Of a stretch of DNA of 64,000 nt, positions 11,240 to 24,600 are shown piece after piece. The stretch's first letter is position 1; every line of letters starts with the position of its first letter. A program made the translations under genes and the position numbers. Origin of the DNA: Hygrocybe punicea (lineage: Eukaryota; Basidiomycota; Agaricomycetes; Agaricales; Hygrophoraceae); assembly GCA_963556145.1 (NCBI GenBank), contig OY744464.1, forward strand, positions 1,860,001 to 1,924,000. The letters are read 5' to 3'. The notes below the pieces were generated by a model. The model saw nothing but the letters and a program-made list of their open reading frames with translations, made no database searches and was not told the DNA's origin.

Positions 11240-13062
11240 TTACAAATATGAGTATGGACCTTTGATGTCAATCAACCATTTATAGAAAACCCCTGCAAAA
11301 GTGTCTGCTAATGAGCCAATGGGTGCTCGAACGGATTTCGGACCTGACTTCATGTTCGACCAGAGGCTGCATGTGTGATAACGTTCCACCTCGTTCACGA
11401 AATAGGACACAGTATCCGTTTTGGAATCCACAATGAGCGATATGTCCATACGGCAAAAAACACTCATCGATGGTTTTCCACCAACCATATTGGACTCTAT
11501 CGCATAAAGCCCTTCATAGGTCTTTTGGACAAAGTCGAAGAACTCGTTTCTGCCTTGCTCTCGAATAGAAATGGCGCCCCTGTCCGGATTGCACGCCACC
11601 GTCTTCAATAGAGTCCCCTGCGTTTGAAATATTCTGACAAAGTTAAGACAATCATACATATGAAATGACAAGTGAAAATGAAGGGCACTCACCTTAACTC
11701 ATCCAAGGTATAGAAACTTGAGACGATATCCCACTTCCAGGACTTGCTTTCCTTGTTGTACAGGGTGTGCACTGTATACACGACCTTTCCACCAACTAGA
11801 AACACACGCCATTCGCCCATCTTACTCAGTGGTTCGATGTACGTTTGCCCAAACCAACGTGAACCTGGAACCTCACAGTTATTGCGCATGTATTCCCAAT
11901 TTCGCTTGGCGTCGCCAGGTAATAGGACGTGATGACCGGTGTCGCTGTGTGTCCGTTTCAAGACAATATTTGGTGGGAATTGGTCGCCATCATTTAATAA
12001 TTTTGCTTGAGGGCGTATCGTATGCGTTACATTCAAAGCGACATGAAGCAAGTTTTGATTTTGTATCCATTTTGAATGGACTGTGTTCATCTGCTTCGGA
12101 GGCGGCCAGATGTGTGCCGTTCGACAGAGTTCGTCCATGCCAGTCATGAAAATCGACACATTTTCCAGTGTCAATCCGTATTGGTTACCGCTGTCAAGAC
12201 ATCAGTATAATGCAGCGAAAACGGAGCAGAATTAATTAAAGCGATGTCAATCTTACATGTATGACATTCCCATATCCACACCACCAAATACACAATCTGC
12301 CGATGCGAACTTTTGCCACGTATCGCCTTTGTCTTGATGGCGAAGTATTGCATGAAGGAACTCAGGCCAAAATATGTATTTGACATTGAAGCGCCGGGCT
12401 CCATCCTCATGATGTAGTCGCATTCCGATATAAACCTGTTTGTTGTGAAATACGTTTCAGTATCAACAATCCACAAATTAAACAATAGACATTACCCATT
12501 CTTGAATACATGCTGAATAGCGACTCTTGTATGACTTGATGATATGGACGTAACCATCAAGATGGGCAATGGTATCGAGTTCGATGTCGGATATGGTCGT
12601 GGTGACGAATGCAAGATCGTTAATGGCTGCGGCTTTGCTCGCGATACGAGTTGTTGGGTCAAGGATAAAAAGGATTTTGAAAACACGGCCGTCATTGTTG
12701 CTTAATGTGGTTATACGGCGTTCATTGTTGCTTACGGTGGTTGGCGGTTCCGTTTCACAGTCAGATGATGTTTCCATCTCAGAGTCGGATGATAGCCTTT
12801 TGCGTGGAAGGAGATCGAGTTCCGCGGCCGTCGCATTGCGGACACCCTGCGAATTTTCACGTATGTTGCGACCAAGACATACCGACTGCGGACAAATTCC
12901 AGACGAAACGCATTTGGGATGTTGGTGTGCGGATCCGACATGTCTTTGGCAGGAGTTGCCTTCCTTCTTCCACAAAAGACATTTCGTTTTTGGAGAGTCG
13001 CATTTTCGACCAGGGCAGATGTGCATGCAAAGTTCATAACCAAGTTCCTTCTTATATGGCAT
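11240..13062 (-). CDS. ATP-grasp-like protein with Cys-rich N-terminus
   Basis: Four exons (13062-12496, 12435-12257, 12190-11693, 11633-11240) join into 545 codons with every splice GT...AG and frame preserved. The N-terminus is Cys-rich (CMHICPGRKC, then further CxxxxC pairs), suggesting metal binding. The C-terminal half has features of an ATP-grasp fold: VLKRTHSDTGHHV (nucleotide-binding Lys and small-residue loop), a GQTYIEPLSKMGEWRVFLVG strand pair with a Glu-x-Arg, then FCRMDISLIVD and YFVNEVE in place of the usual Asp and Glu-x-Asn metal ligands. Known ATP-grasp enzymes ligate a carboxylate to an amine or thiol; the substrate here cannot be guessed. The domain call is by motif reading only. 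Confidence 0.6.
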
Positions 13063-13315
13063 GTTTGTGGACCTAGGCAGGATTTCGGATGGATGGTATG
13101 AGGAACAGACACAGATATCATTAATACATCAATACCTTAATGATTGATTACTTTCAGGGTGGTTGATAGCGGGTGGTGACGATTCCACAAACCTTCTAAT
13201 TATAAGACGTCGGAATTATGTCACCTGACAAGAGTGGCAATGATAAAACAACGAACACGTGCCAAACATGTTGATCAGCAATGTAATCATTTAAATGTCT
13301 TGAAAGAGCAATATC
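13063..13315. other. Upstream region of the ATP-grasp-like gene
   Basis: About 250 bp between the start codon of the minus-strand gene and the 82-bp repeat array. No gene is seen. It presumably holds the promoter of the minus-strand gene. Confidence 0.4.
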
Positions 13316-13853
13316 CACCGAACAGATCGGACGTGTTCGGTGTGTTCGGTGGAGATGTTCGGTGGATGTCAACCAACCATTATGAGGAGATATACTACAC
13401 CGAACACATCGAACATGTTCGGTGTGTTCGGTGGAGATGTTCGGTGGATGTCAACCAACGGTTGTGACCGGATATACCACACCGAACACATCGAACATGT
13501 TCGGTGTGTTCGGTGGAGATGTTCGGTGGATGTCAACCAACGGTTGTGACTGGATATATCACACCGAACACATCGAACATGTTCGGTGTGTTCGGTGGAG
13601 ATGTTCGGTGGATGTCAACCAATGGTTGTGACTGGATATACCACACCGAACACATCGAACATGTTCGGTGTGTTCGGTGGAGATGTTCGGTGGATGTCAA
13701 CCAATGGTTGTGACTGGATATACCACACCGAACACATCGAACATGTTCGGTGTGTTCGGTGGAGATGTTCGGTGGATGTCAACCAACGGTTGTGACTGGA
13801 TATACCACACCGAACACATCGAACATGTTCGGTGTGTTCGGTGTAGTATATCT
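13316..13853 (+). repeat. 82-bp tandem array, about 6.5 copies
   Basis: Units of 82 bp repeat from about 13316. Each contains the near-perfect palindrome CCGAACACATCGAACATG followed by TTCGGTGTGTTCGG, then GGTGGAGATGTTCGGTGGATG. The inner copies differ by only a few bases, the first and last by more. At the right edge, sequence complementary to the left edge appears (GGTGTAGTATATCTAG at 13838; GGAGATATACTACACC at about 13386), so the array ends in an inverted repeat. The 69-residue open frames recurring every 82 bp are by-products. Confidence 0.9.
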
Positions 13854-14314
13854 AGTCGTACATTGACATCCACCAAACATGTCCGGTGACCGAACACACC
13901 CAACAACATGTTTGTTGTAGTATATCTAGGCCTTCTACATCCATCCAACAAGTCAGACTTGTTGTGCTTTTCCGTCAACGGACCAGTCCGTGAATATTCA
14001 TCGAACGAATTAACTCGATTTATTGCCTTACCAACTGAAAAATATTCCATACGCTGCACATGTCGGTTTTCTGCGTGCAATTACTAGCTTTGGACAACTT
14101 CTAAGCTCGAGCCACATCAAAAACATAAATAAATAGATCTGTTGTTTATGCATGCAAAGAAGCCGAACATGAGGTCGAACATGTGGCGATTGATCTGGTC
14201 ACGTGGTCGTGACATCTGTATTCATAGTCTGGAGCGTTGAGTAATAAATCCGCCCTTTTCTTTTGCTCTCAAATCGCCTCACACGTCGACCAAAAAACTT
14301 TTATTTCATCTACC
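13854..14314. other. Spacer with stray CGAACATG motifs
   Basis: About 460 bp without a gene. It contains further CGAACATG copies near 14165 and 14178 and presumably the promoter of the gene that starts at 14315. Confidence 0.4.
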
Positions 14315-16238
14315 ATGTCCTTGCCAGTCGTCAAAACCTCGACTCCCGCTGTCAATCCCGCCGCCTTCAAGTACTGGCCTGATGCGCCGCCCAAAAAGCT
14401 GCAGGAGCTACATCGCATCTTCCAAATCCAGTACATGGTCCCGCCCAAGATTCCGGCACCCAACAAGGAATCCGGCACCATTCCCGTATTTTCTCGTAAT
14501 CTCTATGTACTGAAGACACACCCCCACGATGCCACCGCCCGAGGTGAGTTATGGCGCGAAATCCCCGAACGATACGAGGAACCGCTCCGTCGCTTGATTT
14601 ATCAAATGGATATGTACATCTACGCGACAGCAGCCATCGCATACAACAAGGCACCCAACTACTCGCCGGACTACGTCAAAAATGATAAGGAAGGGACCGA
14701 TTCACTTCGGGATTACCTCAAGTATACCGACACCGTCATGGACGAAATTTGGGCAGAAGTCTTGGTGGCGAAACGGGCAAACGAGGTTACCCGTGACTGG
14801 CGAAGCAAGATCTTCGATGATTGGCTCCTGAAAGAATTTTATGTTGGGAAACATTCTCCATCGGCTTTGATTCAACATGGCGCTGTGAACACCGAGATCA
14901 AGCCCGAGGATCTAGGTAAGTATATATGTATTTATGGCCAAATGAATTCTCACGTCTGGCATCATAGATTGGGCAAAATACGACGAATCCGTGCCAGCAT
15001 GGCACAGCGGAACCTTGGCAAATTGGTCATTCGGTGGGCTTCCGGATGCCACAAAGCTCGAGATCATCGGTCATGTTATTGCTTGGTGTAAAGGACATAG
15101 TGTCCTCGTCGATTCTGATGTGGCAGATGATGATGAAGGTGTGATCTAGAATTACATGTGTGATTGTGCTAATGATATAGTACATTTGCAGAGGAGCCAG
15201 TTGCCCAGGGCAAGGGCAAGGGCAAAGCCAAGTCAAAATCGGTCAAAAAACAGAAGGCATCTTCTGCTGGTTTGTACAAATTTTCAACCATAGTGGTGTA
15301 TAGATCTATTGAATATTCAGGTGGCGCAGACAATTCGTCCGAGAAGGACAAAAAGAAGCCCAAGCCCAAGCCCAAGTCCAGTAAGTACTTTCATTGTCTG
15401 TGATTGTCATACATGCAAACCCTTCATCATGACAGAGCGCACAATCAAGTCCAAAGCCGAGGACGACGATGAGGGTGAGTTATTGAATTCCGAATATCAA
15501 AACGATGATCCAACACATTTATTCATGTATAGACGACATAAAGATGGAGGAGGACGTAGCCCCGGTAAAGAAGAAGCGGTCTAAGGCCCAAATGCGTACG
15601 TTGCTCACCTTGTTATGATTAATGCACTGACATCTCGCAGTCGCTGTTGAAATTGGGTCGTCGCGCACAACCCGGCAATCGGCATCGGAGAAATTGACAA
15701 TGGAGATTAAGCCACCCATCGCCCCCGAGCCGGATGTTGTGGCACCGGAATCCGCGAAGTTGGACATTTTAGGACCAGAGTGGGCGGGGTTGTTGGATGT
15801 TGATAATGATATAACCATGGACAACGATGACGGATCTCCCGAACCTGAAAAGATGTCTCCCAGCGATGGTCACGAGGATGGCGAGATGGCAAAGAGGAGG
15901 AAATTGGATGTTGCTTCGGAGCAAGCGGGCATTATCGTAGAGAAACTCAACCTGGTGAAGCCACCGAAGAAGTCTCCGACTCCGGGTATGTATTTCAACA
16001 TTACATCATAGGCTGTATATATTCCAATTCTGATCTTCTCCATGTCCTAGGATTCCGTCCCAATACGCGTGCATCGTCACGCCACCAGTCATCGACCCCT
16101 GCAGAGCCCAGCGCTTCATCAATGGATGTGGATTGGAGCAACATCGTTCCACCCGAAATCCTACTCTCCATTACTCCAAGCCAAACGAGGCCTTCATCTC
16201 CCAAGCCATCGACATCCAAACTTGATCCCGGGCCTTAG
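14315..16238 (+). CDS. Spliced gene of unknown function, globular N-terminus and charged tail
   Basis: Eight exons (14315-14915, 14968-15138, 15192-15269, 15321-15380, 15436-15474, 15533-15595, 15641-15985, 16051-16238) join into 514 codons. The N-terminal 250 residues look folded (FKYWPDAPPKKLQELHRIFQ; WREIPERYEEPLRRLIYQMD; DWAKYDESVPAWHSGTLANW). The rest is disordered and charged, with Lys-rich runs (KGKGKAKSKSVKKQK) in tiny exons that look like repeated insert exons, and ends STSKLDPGP. I do not recognise a domain. The build resembles multi-copy Agaricomycete families found near transposons. The ATG at 14315 was chosen because upstream codons are atypical and lack an ATG. Confidence 0.65.
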
Positions 16239-17326
16239 TTTTGGAGGAGTAAGTCCTTCTTTTGTGGAGTATTCATTATATTTGACTAAAAAAACTGTAT
16301 CCCAGTCGTTGATTTCTGGAAACTTGGTGACAATCTGTGCCCTCAAATGTCCTCCTCATACATCGCTACTATTAACATTTGTACAGTTTCTATATATGTA
16401 TTTCTTTTTGCTCCGTTAAAAATGGTTTGTGTTACTGTCCTATGACCATAAGAATTGAGCATGATAGTGAGCATAGATACAGCATAAGGCATCAATCTTG
16501 TTGACTGAAAATCTGTTTGTCTAAAATATATCCTGGTGAATGCATTACTTTCAGTTCAGTTGTACAACCACCTACACACTCAACTTGAGAAGGACAACCT
16601 GAGATGACTCTCATTCGGGCTAATGAAAATTCAAATTGAATATATGTAAGAAACCAGAATCACGAACTTTATGGACCTATTAAATGAGGATACAATGATA
16701 CAAGAGTAACAAAACCCCCTCTTGTAGTGGAAGATATAACTGTCACTCCAAGGGGAGCTATGACTCTTTGGTACCAGAATAATACAGTATACTTGTGTGG
16801 GAATGATACGTACAGCTCCATAAAAATGACAATGTATTTCTGACAAGGATGAAGAACAATGATAATTTCCATGAATTACCAAGCAATTGTCAAATATGCA
16901 CAGTTGTCAAACAGCCTGGTTGTTCAACTTCAATACCTGTTTTGTCTGTTGAGCAAGCCAGAAATAAATATCACTGAGACTCTGAAGATTAAATCCACAA
17001 AATATCTTAAAAGGGGGTACCATTGTTCTTCTCAGTCGGTTTGATCAATGTCTTGTCAGCCAGACCCCTAATAAGATCGTAAGGCAGCTATTCATGATAC
17101 AGATGCATTTTTGGCCTGTATCAAGGCATGTCACAGGAACATAGAATGGAATAAAAAAAGTAAACACAGATTTCTAAAGATTCAGGCACGCCTTATGGTG
17201 TTTTGGGAAAAGCTTACAAATAATATAATGTCATATGATCAATCCCATTGTGTTAATTGTTATTCATGATCCGAACCACTTGACTAGTTAAATGGGCGGT
17301 GTTTCCTCTTACTGTCACAAATCCTC
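16239..17326. other. No supported gene (upstream of Helitron ORF)
   Basis: About 1.1 kb of AT-rich sequence with only short, unconvincing frames on either strand. The Helitron 5' terminus (TC after an A) should lie here or inside the first part of its ORF, but no candidate stands out. Confidence 0.45.
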
Positions 17327-20300
17327 ATGAATCCCCACAACATCATCCGTGTCTGCATTGCATGTTTGACTTATCTATATTTCCTTGCAAATGCAACATT
17401 GTTTCCACAACTATGCCAAGACAAACTTATGTATATCTCTCCTGAACCAATTTCATGTCCTGTGATATCGACCTTGACCCAAGAATTGGGTGTTTTTCAA
17501 AGAAAACTCATAGAACATGAGTTGGCCCCAGATCAGGGCGATGCAACAATATTGATGCAAATAAATGCAACACTATATGTAAAGATCATTGGAATAACAA
17601 AAGAAACAAAAGATAACTTGACAGTCGATCCATTATTCGTTTGGACTACATTTAAAAATAGCGCCTTCAAAATGCGAATACGTTCTATTCAATATGCCAG
17701 AAGATATTTCTTACCTCCTAAATATCTCTTTGCTTTGTATTGTCTTCTCAAACCTATCACTGTCCAATGTCGTTGTAAAATGATCAAAGCATTGCTCATG
17801 CGATCGCTATTGAGACGACATGATTTCAAAACATATTTATTTCATTGTATTACTAGTTCTCTATCACATGCAACGTTGCTGTGGACCACACTATGTTTCA
17901 TAATACGGCATAGCCGTTCAAACATAATTGTGTTCAATTTGAATTTATTCGGACACTTGTTTAAATCTTTATATATAAATTTCGTTCATAGATATGACTA
18001 CATTGGTGGTGGTAAACGAATACCAACATTCAAGTTTAGCTTTCTTCAATCTTTTATGCTACCGTCTAATAATATCAACCATGATTCTGACATATTATTC
18101 GAATATGTGGGGCATATTGATGAACAAACAGCCAACACTTTATATGAAGATAGAAAAACATATGCATGTGTTAAAATGCCTTTACATGAACTTCTGCCAA
18201 ATTTGACAGTGAAGGATATTGGTGAAATAACAACAATACATGGTATATATTTGTCAAAGACATTACGAAGATTACATGGACAAGATCTATCTGTGGCATT
18301 AATGAGGCATAATTGTTCAGCTTGTGATACTCATGTTTCTATTTTTCATGTGCATGATATTAAATCACATAAAGACCTGTGTAAACAGTGGTACAGAAGA
18401 CAAAAAATGACAGAAACAAATGAGTGCGGCAAAGAAGAAACTCAGGCTCAAATGAAAGAAGAATTGGACAAGTCAGATGAGCAATTATTTCCTCCTCCTC
18501 CTCCATCTATTGAATTGAAGGAAACCATAATCAGCAACTGGTGCAGAGATACATCACCTGAATGTTTCCAAGAAAGTGGGTGTGCTGTATGTGGTCAATT
18601 GGTTGCATTGAAAAACATGTCTTTATTGTCAAAGACAAAGGTTAATCTGAAAATATTAACTAGAGACAATATGGGAATCACAAGATGTGAACGATATCAT
18701 TGTTCTGATCCAATAGAGGATATCAAAGGTCCAGTGCTAGATGACACATGTAAATGGATATGCAAACCATGTGTGCTCAGTCTGAATAAAGGCCAAACTC
18801 CCAAATATGCTTTGGCGAATGGACTTTGGATGGGAAGAATTCCTGCACAACTTCAAAATCTAACATTTGCTGAACAACTTTTGATTGCCCGTGTTCGTCA
18901 CAACAAATGTATTGTTCGTGTCTCCTCTGGGATGCATAAAATGAAAGCAAATGCCATCATGTTTCAAAACCCAACACCAAAGATATATCAACGGTTGCCT
19001 CCAACAATTAAAGAACTTGATGAAGTGCTAGCGTTTATTTTCACTGGTCCTGCCAGACCAACTCCAGAAGACATGGAGCGAACGCCTTTATTGGTTCGCC
19101 GAAGGCGAGTTTCTGCAGCTTTAGAATGGCTGAAATTGAATCACATGGATTACTATGATTTAGATATCTCCTATGAAAATCTAGCACAATATCCAGATCA
19201 TGGAATTCCTGTTGTGGTTGCATATCGACCAGCAGACACAAATAAGGAACCAGAAGCCACTAGTGCATTTGACAATGAAGTGGAAGATGGTGTGGAAGAT
19301 GGGCCTTGTCCCTTTGTTGTTAGTGGAATAACTGGCGAAAATCTAGATATTACAAGTCCAAAGGCATTAATAGCTAGAGCGACCAAGCACTTGATAGATG
19401 ACCATGGTGGTGTTCTTGCCATAAGCCATGCTAGAAATCCAGAATCGTTCTTTAATAATCCTCAGTTATATCCTATGATGTTTCCCTGCCTATTTCCATA
19501 TGGCTTGGGTGGTATTAGCAGCATAGACAATGATGTTTTAAGCATCAGTGATATGATGCACAAAAGACATCTCCTGATGTACCATGACAAAAGATTTCAA
19601 ACCGATCCCTATTTTCCATTGATTGCATTCAATCAAGAACAAATCAAAGACAGTACAACCGGAGGATATTTGTTGACTAATAAACATAATTTCAACGATA
19701 TTGCAAATCGCCTGATGAATATCAATACAGCTGTTTTGGATGACCTCTCTAAAAGATTATCTAGAGGTGATAGAGTCAAACCGGATACATCAGAAGAGAA
19801 AGCATGCTATAAACTCATTTCTGATCTGGATCACGTAGCTGGTCAGGTCAAAGGTTCAATTACTAACAAGAAATACATGCGAAATGAGATTTGGTCTCTG
19901 ATATCCTATATTGGTGCTCCGACTTGGTTTATCACTTTTGCACCTGCAGACATCAATCACCCACTATGCTTATATTATGCTGACAACAAAGAAAAGTTTT
20001 ATCCTAAACTACGTCTACCCCAGGATTGTTACAAACTAATTGCAAACAATCCAGTTGCTGGAGCCCGCTTTTTTCACTTTACTACTGAAATGTTCATCAA
20101 ACATATATTAGGAATAAATGAATCTCATCCTGGCCTGTATGGAAACACATCAGGTTATTATGCAACGGTAGAGGAACAAGGACGTCTTACCTTGCATCTT
20201 CATATGCTGTTGTGGATAAAGGGATGCCTTACACCTCAGGAAATACGTGACAAAATTATGGGTGAAAATTCTGACTTTCAGAAAAGATTAGTGGAATATT

Positions 20301-21634
20301 TGGAAAGTTTGTGTGTAGGACAATTCATGACAGGTTCTAAAGATGAGGTATCACAGAAAATGGAACAGACAATGTCGAAACCTGAATATCAACCACCAAC
20401 ATGTGTCATGCCAGATCCACCATCATATAATTGTTCCATGAATTGTCAATATCACAACAAAAGATCAACATGGTGGCAAAGGTTTCAAGATGTTGTAGAT
20501 GATCTTTTATTGCGATTAAATGTACATAACAGGCATGATGGCAAAAAAAAGCCATACTGTCTTAATTCGAAAGGTGAATGTAAACGACGATTTCCCCGTG
20601 ATATCTTTCAACAAACTTTTGTAGAACCTAACACTGGTGCTCTCAACCTCAAGCATGGTGAACCTTGGATGAACACGGTGACACCTGAAGTTACATATAT
20701 GCTACGATGCAATTCTGATGTGACCAGCTTATTATCAGGTACTGCTATAAAGGCCATAGTTGCATACATAACAGATTATATTACAAAATTCTCCTTGAAG
20801 ACCTATAGCATTTTTGAAGTGATAAAAAGTATTTTTGATAAGAATTCCGAAATGATTGGTGGCGACCTAAAAAGAAAAGACAAAGTCAGAAAGCTGTTTA
20901 CACAAATAGTCAATTCACTCACCTCCAAAATGGAAATTGGTGCTCCAATGGCTTCATTATATGTCCTTGGAAATCCTGATCACTACACCAGTCATAAATT
21001 CGTGCCATTCTTTTGGAGATCTTATGTTAAAGAGGTTATCAGTGCATGGTCTGATGAAGAAATTCCTAATATATGTGAAGACCAAAATAATGCACAAAAG
21101 GTTGTTATTGGTAAGAATAATGGCGCATACATTGGACTTTCCAAAGTAAATAATTATATGTTCAGACCCGCCTTGTATGATAATGTATCACTGTATGACT
21201 GGATACGTCTTGCCACTATGGAACCAAAGAAAAGACGCACCAAAACAAAGACCAAAAGGGCCAGAAAAGAACCAGTGCAAAACCAAATTTTTGACAATCT
21301 AGGCTGTGATGATTTGTCTGACTCTTGCACTGAACCTACTAATGTTGACTATTCCAGTGATGACAACTTGTCTGATGTCGTTGATAATGATATACTCATG
21401 GAGATAGATGAAATTCCAAAACCTGATAGTTTGAGTAGACATGCAGGCACAGAAATAGCTGATAAAACAAATGAAGTTGATCTTAATAAATTGACAAAAT
21501 TTGAAAATGATTATACTTTACATTCCAATCATCCACAATATCTTACCCACCATGCCAAAATGAAAGGGAATGATCCTTTCATAGTTCCTAATTTTATTCC
21601 GAACACTTTGCCAAGGGCTGACCGTGGTGATTGA
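17327..21634 (+). pseudogene. Helitron RepHel, Rep part (before in-frame TGA)
   Basis: 1435 codons ending at TGA 21632-21634. Residues from about 300 on match the Helitron-like N-terminal region; a Cys pair CAVC lies near residue 417. The rolling-circle initiator motif HLHMLLW, carrying the two metal-binding His, is near residue 957. The tyrosine motif, AYITDYITK, is near residue 1145. A basic stretch after residue 1300 (KKRRTKTKTKRARKE) may be a nuclear signal. The family cuts and religates single-stranded DNA at Helitron ends through the Tyr. The first 200-300 residues do not look like the family and may not be translated. The next frame is in the same phase only 18 nt downstream, so this is one gene split by a nonsense codon. 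Confidence 0.85.
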
Positions 21635-21652
21635 GAATATTATTGTTGTACA

Positions 21653-24600
21653 ATGTTAACGTTTTTCAAGCCATGGAGAAGTGGCAAAGAACTCAAAAGT
21701 AAATTACAAACATGGGATAATGCTTTTATAGACCACGAGTTTTCTAAAAAAGAACTAGAGATCATGAAATACTTTGGTCTGCGGTATGAATGTTTGGATG
21801 CAAGAGATGATTTCTCTGCTAAACGTCAGAAGAATAATACTGCAAATATAAGGTATTCATGGGCGACCTCAAACGGTCTTGATGAACTGGATGACATGCA
21901 CAATGCTGAATTTGCATTTAATGGCAACGACTTCAACAACAATATTGATGAAGACAATAATGACACGGAAATACTCCTGAAACTTGGTCAAAAAGGACAA
22001 AAAAGGAAAGATCAAATGCTGATAACTGAAAGAACTTTGAAAAGGTCAGGGTGGCTCGATGATTGTATTGATGGTACCCCAGATATAGGACCGTTGATAC
22101 CTATAGAACCACCTGTAGTACAATCAGCAAAATTGTGGAGAACTGCAGTCCTTGCAAAGAAAAAGGAAATCATCAATGACAGAAATAAAAATTTACCAAC
22201 AAACACAGCAACCATAAATAAATTGGGAAATTTTCAATATAATGATGTCAAGATAGTGGATGCAGCATACATCAACCATATGTTTATTCCTGCAAACAGA
22301 GCTGATCGTCATCTTATTGATGTAACTATCAATGATTACAAGTTGAACACTGACCAAAAGAGAGCATTTCATATCATTGCGAATCACTCTACCTTGATTA
22401 ACGGTTCTGATAAGCTACGCATGTATCTTGGTGGGATGGCAGGCACAGGGAAATCACAAGTCATCAAAGCATTGACTAGTTTTTTTGGTAAACACAACGA
22501 AAATCATCGATTTGTGGTTCTTGCACCAACCGGTGGTGCTGCTGCCCTTGTAAATGGATCCACATATCACTCCATTCTTGGAATTAATCAGGGAGGATCA
22601 TCTCGTTCCCTTGCACAAGTACGTGCCAATCTTGATGGTGTGGATTACATTTTCATTGATGAGGTGTCAATGTTATCTTGCAGAGATATGTATAAAATCA
22701 GTGCTCAGTGTGCAAAAGCACGTGGTGTTTATGATGAACCCTTTGGTGGCATTAATATGATATTTGCAGGAGATTTTGGACAACTTCCACCAGCTATGAG
22801 TGGTGCTCCTTTGTACTCTGGAACCGTTGGTGTCCAAATCAATTCCAGTCAAACTATAGCAAATCAGGAAGCGGCTATAGGCAAAGCTCTTTGGCATCAA
22901 ATAACAACAGTTGTTATATTACGTGAAAATATGAGACAAACCAATCAGTCAGAAGAAGATGTCCAACTGAGGCTTGCTTTGGAAAACATGAGATACAAAG
23001 CATGTACTCCCAAAGATATTGCATTTCTTCGTACTCGTGTTGCAGGAAAAGGTCCAAATGATCCAAAATTAGCCCAAAAGAAATTCAGGAATGTGTCAGT
23101 TATAACTGCATTGAATGCACAAAAAGACAAAATCAATGAACTTGGTATTCAACGTTTTGCTGCTGAAAATAGGAGACCATTAACATCATTCTATTCCATA
23201 GACAGATGGAATGATCCTACTAGTTCCAATAGCAAAAGAAAATCTCATCACATGTCAACAATTTTGGATCCTATTCGACACACAAAGATATTGGAACCTT
23301 CACTCCAAAAGCTACTTTGGAGCCAACCACATGCATCATCCTCTGATCATATACCAGGAAGATTGGACTTATGTGTAGGCATGCCAGTGATGCTGAGGAA
23401 CAATGATGCAACAGAGTGCTGCATTACCAAAGGAGCAGAGGGCATAGTTGTGGGTTGGCAGAGTGCAATAGGTCCTGAGCAACAAACTGTACTGGACACT
23501 TTATTTGTCAGATTATTGAATCCTCCAAAAAAAATTAACATAGAAGGACTTCCTGAAAATGTTGTGCCGATTACAAAACATGTCACTTCCACCATGTGCT
23601 CATTACCCAATGATGATGTGATATCTTTGTCAAGAGAACAAGTGTTGGTACTACCTAATTTTGCAATGACTGATTATGCATGTCAAGGACGTACTCGTCC
23701 TAACAATGTAGTTGACCTCAGTAGTTGTAGAAACCACCAATCCTATTATACTTGCTTATCAAGAAGTGCTTCTGCAGCAGGAACTATCATCATGCAAGGC
23801 TTTGATCCTAAAGTAATTACTGGGGGTGCTTCTGGATATCTCAGGCAGGAATTCAGAGAATTAGAACTGCTTGATGAGATTACCAAACTGAAATATCAAG
23901 GACTCTTACCAGACCATGTCAAGGGAGATCAGCGAAATTCTATCATTGATCAATTTAGAAAATGGAAAGGAAAGTCATATATTCCAAAAAACATTCATCA
24001 TGCTATCGCATGGAAAGCCACGGAGCAACTAAATCAATACACAACACAGCCCTCTCCATGGCAATTAATTAAACATATGAACAAAAATCAAAAGGCAGAT
24101 TTCAGAAACCTCAACTTTGTTCCTGCAAAAGGAACTGTTCCAATCACTGTCACTCATAAAAATTCGATGGCCAATGTATTGCAAAATAAAAAACGAAAAT
24201 TACAACAAGTTGTAAGTTCATCTTCCATAGTGAAAAAAAGACGAAAAACAAGTACTATTGAATTAAATGAACCAAAAGGGTTTATATGGGATGCGGAAGA
24301 TTGGAGCTGTGCTTATGATTCACTCTTTACAATATTACTAGCAATATGGAATGAAGATCCATCAAGTTGGAAAAAAAGATTCAATAGCATCAATGAAATA
24401 TTAAAGATTTTGAGCTTAGGATTCAAACGATCCAAGAATCACACAACAGATTTAGAAACAGTTAGAAATACAATCAGACATTTATTGCATCAAGATAAAC
24501 CCGAAATATTTCCTTATGGTCAAGTTGGCATTGCCATAAGTGATTTGGCCCATTATATAATGAAAGCAAATGAACCAATGACTTCAACTTGTCTTAAATG

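Noticed and set aside
13234..13889. Series of 69-residue frames recurring every 82 bp; also considered a CRISPR-like array
   Set aside because: The period equals the tandem repeat; there are no unique spacers, and the host is a eukaryote.
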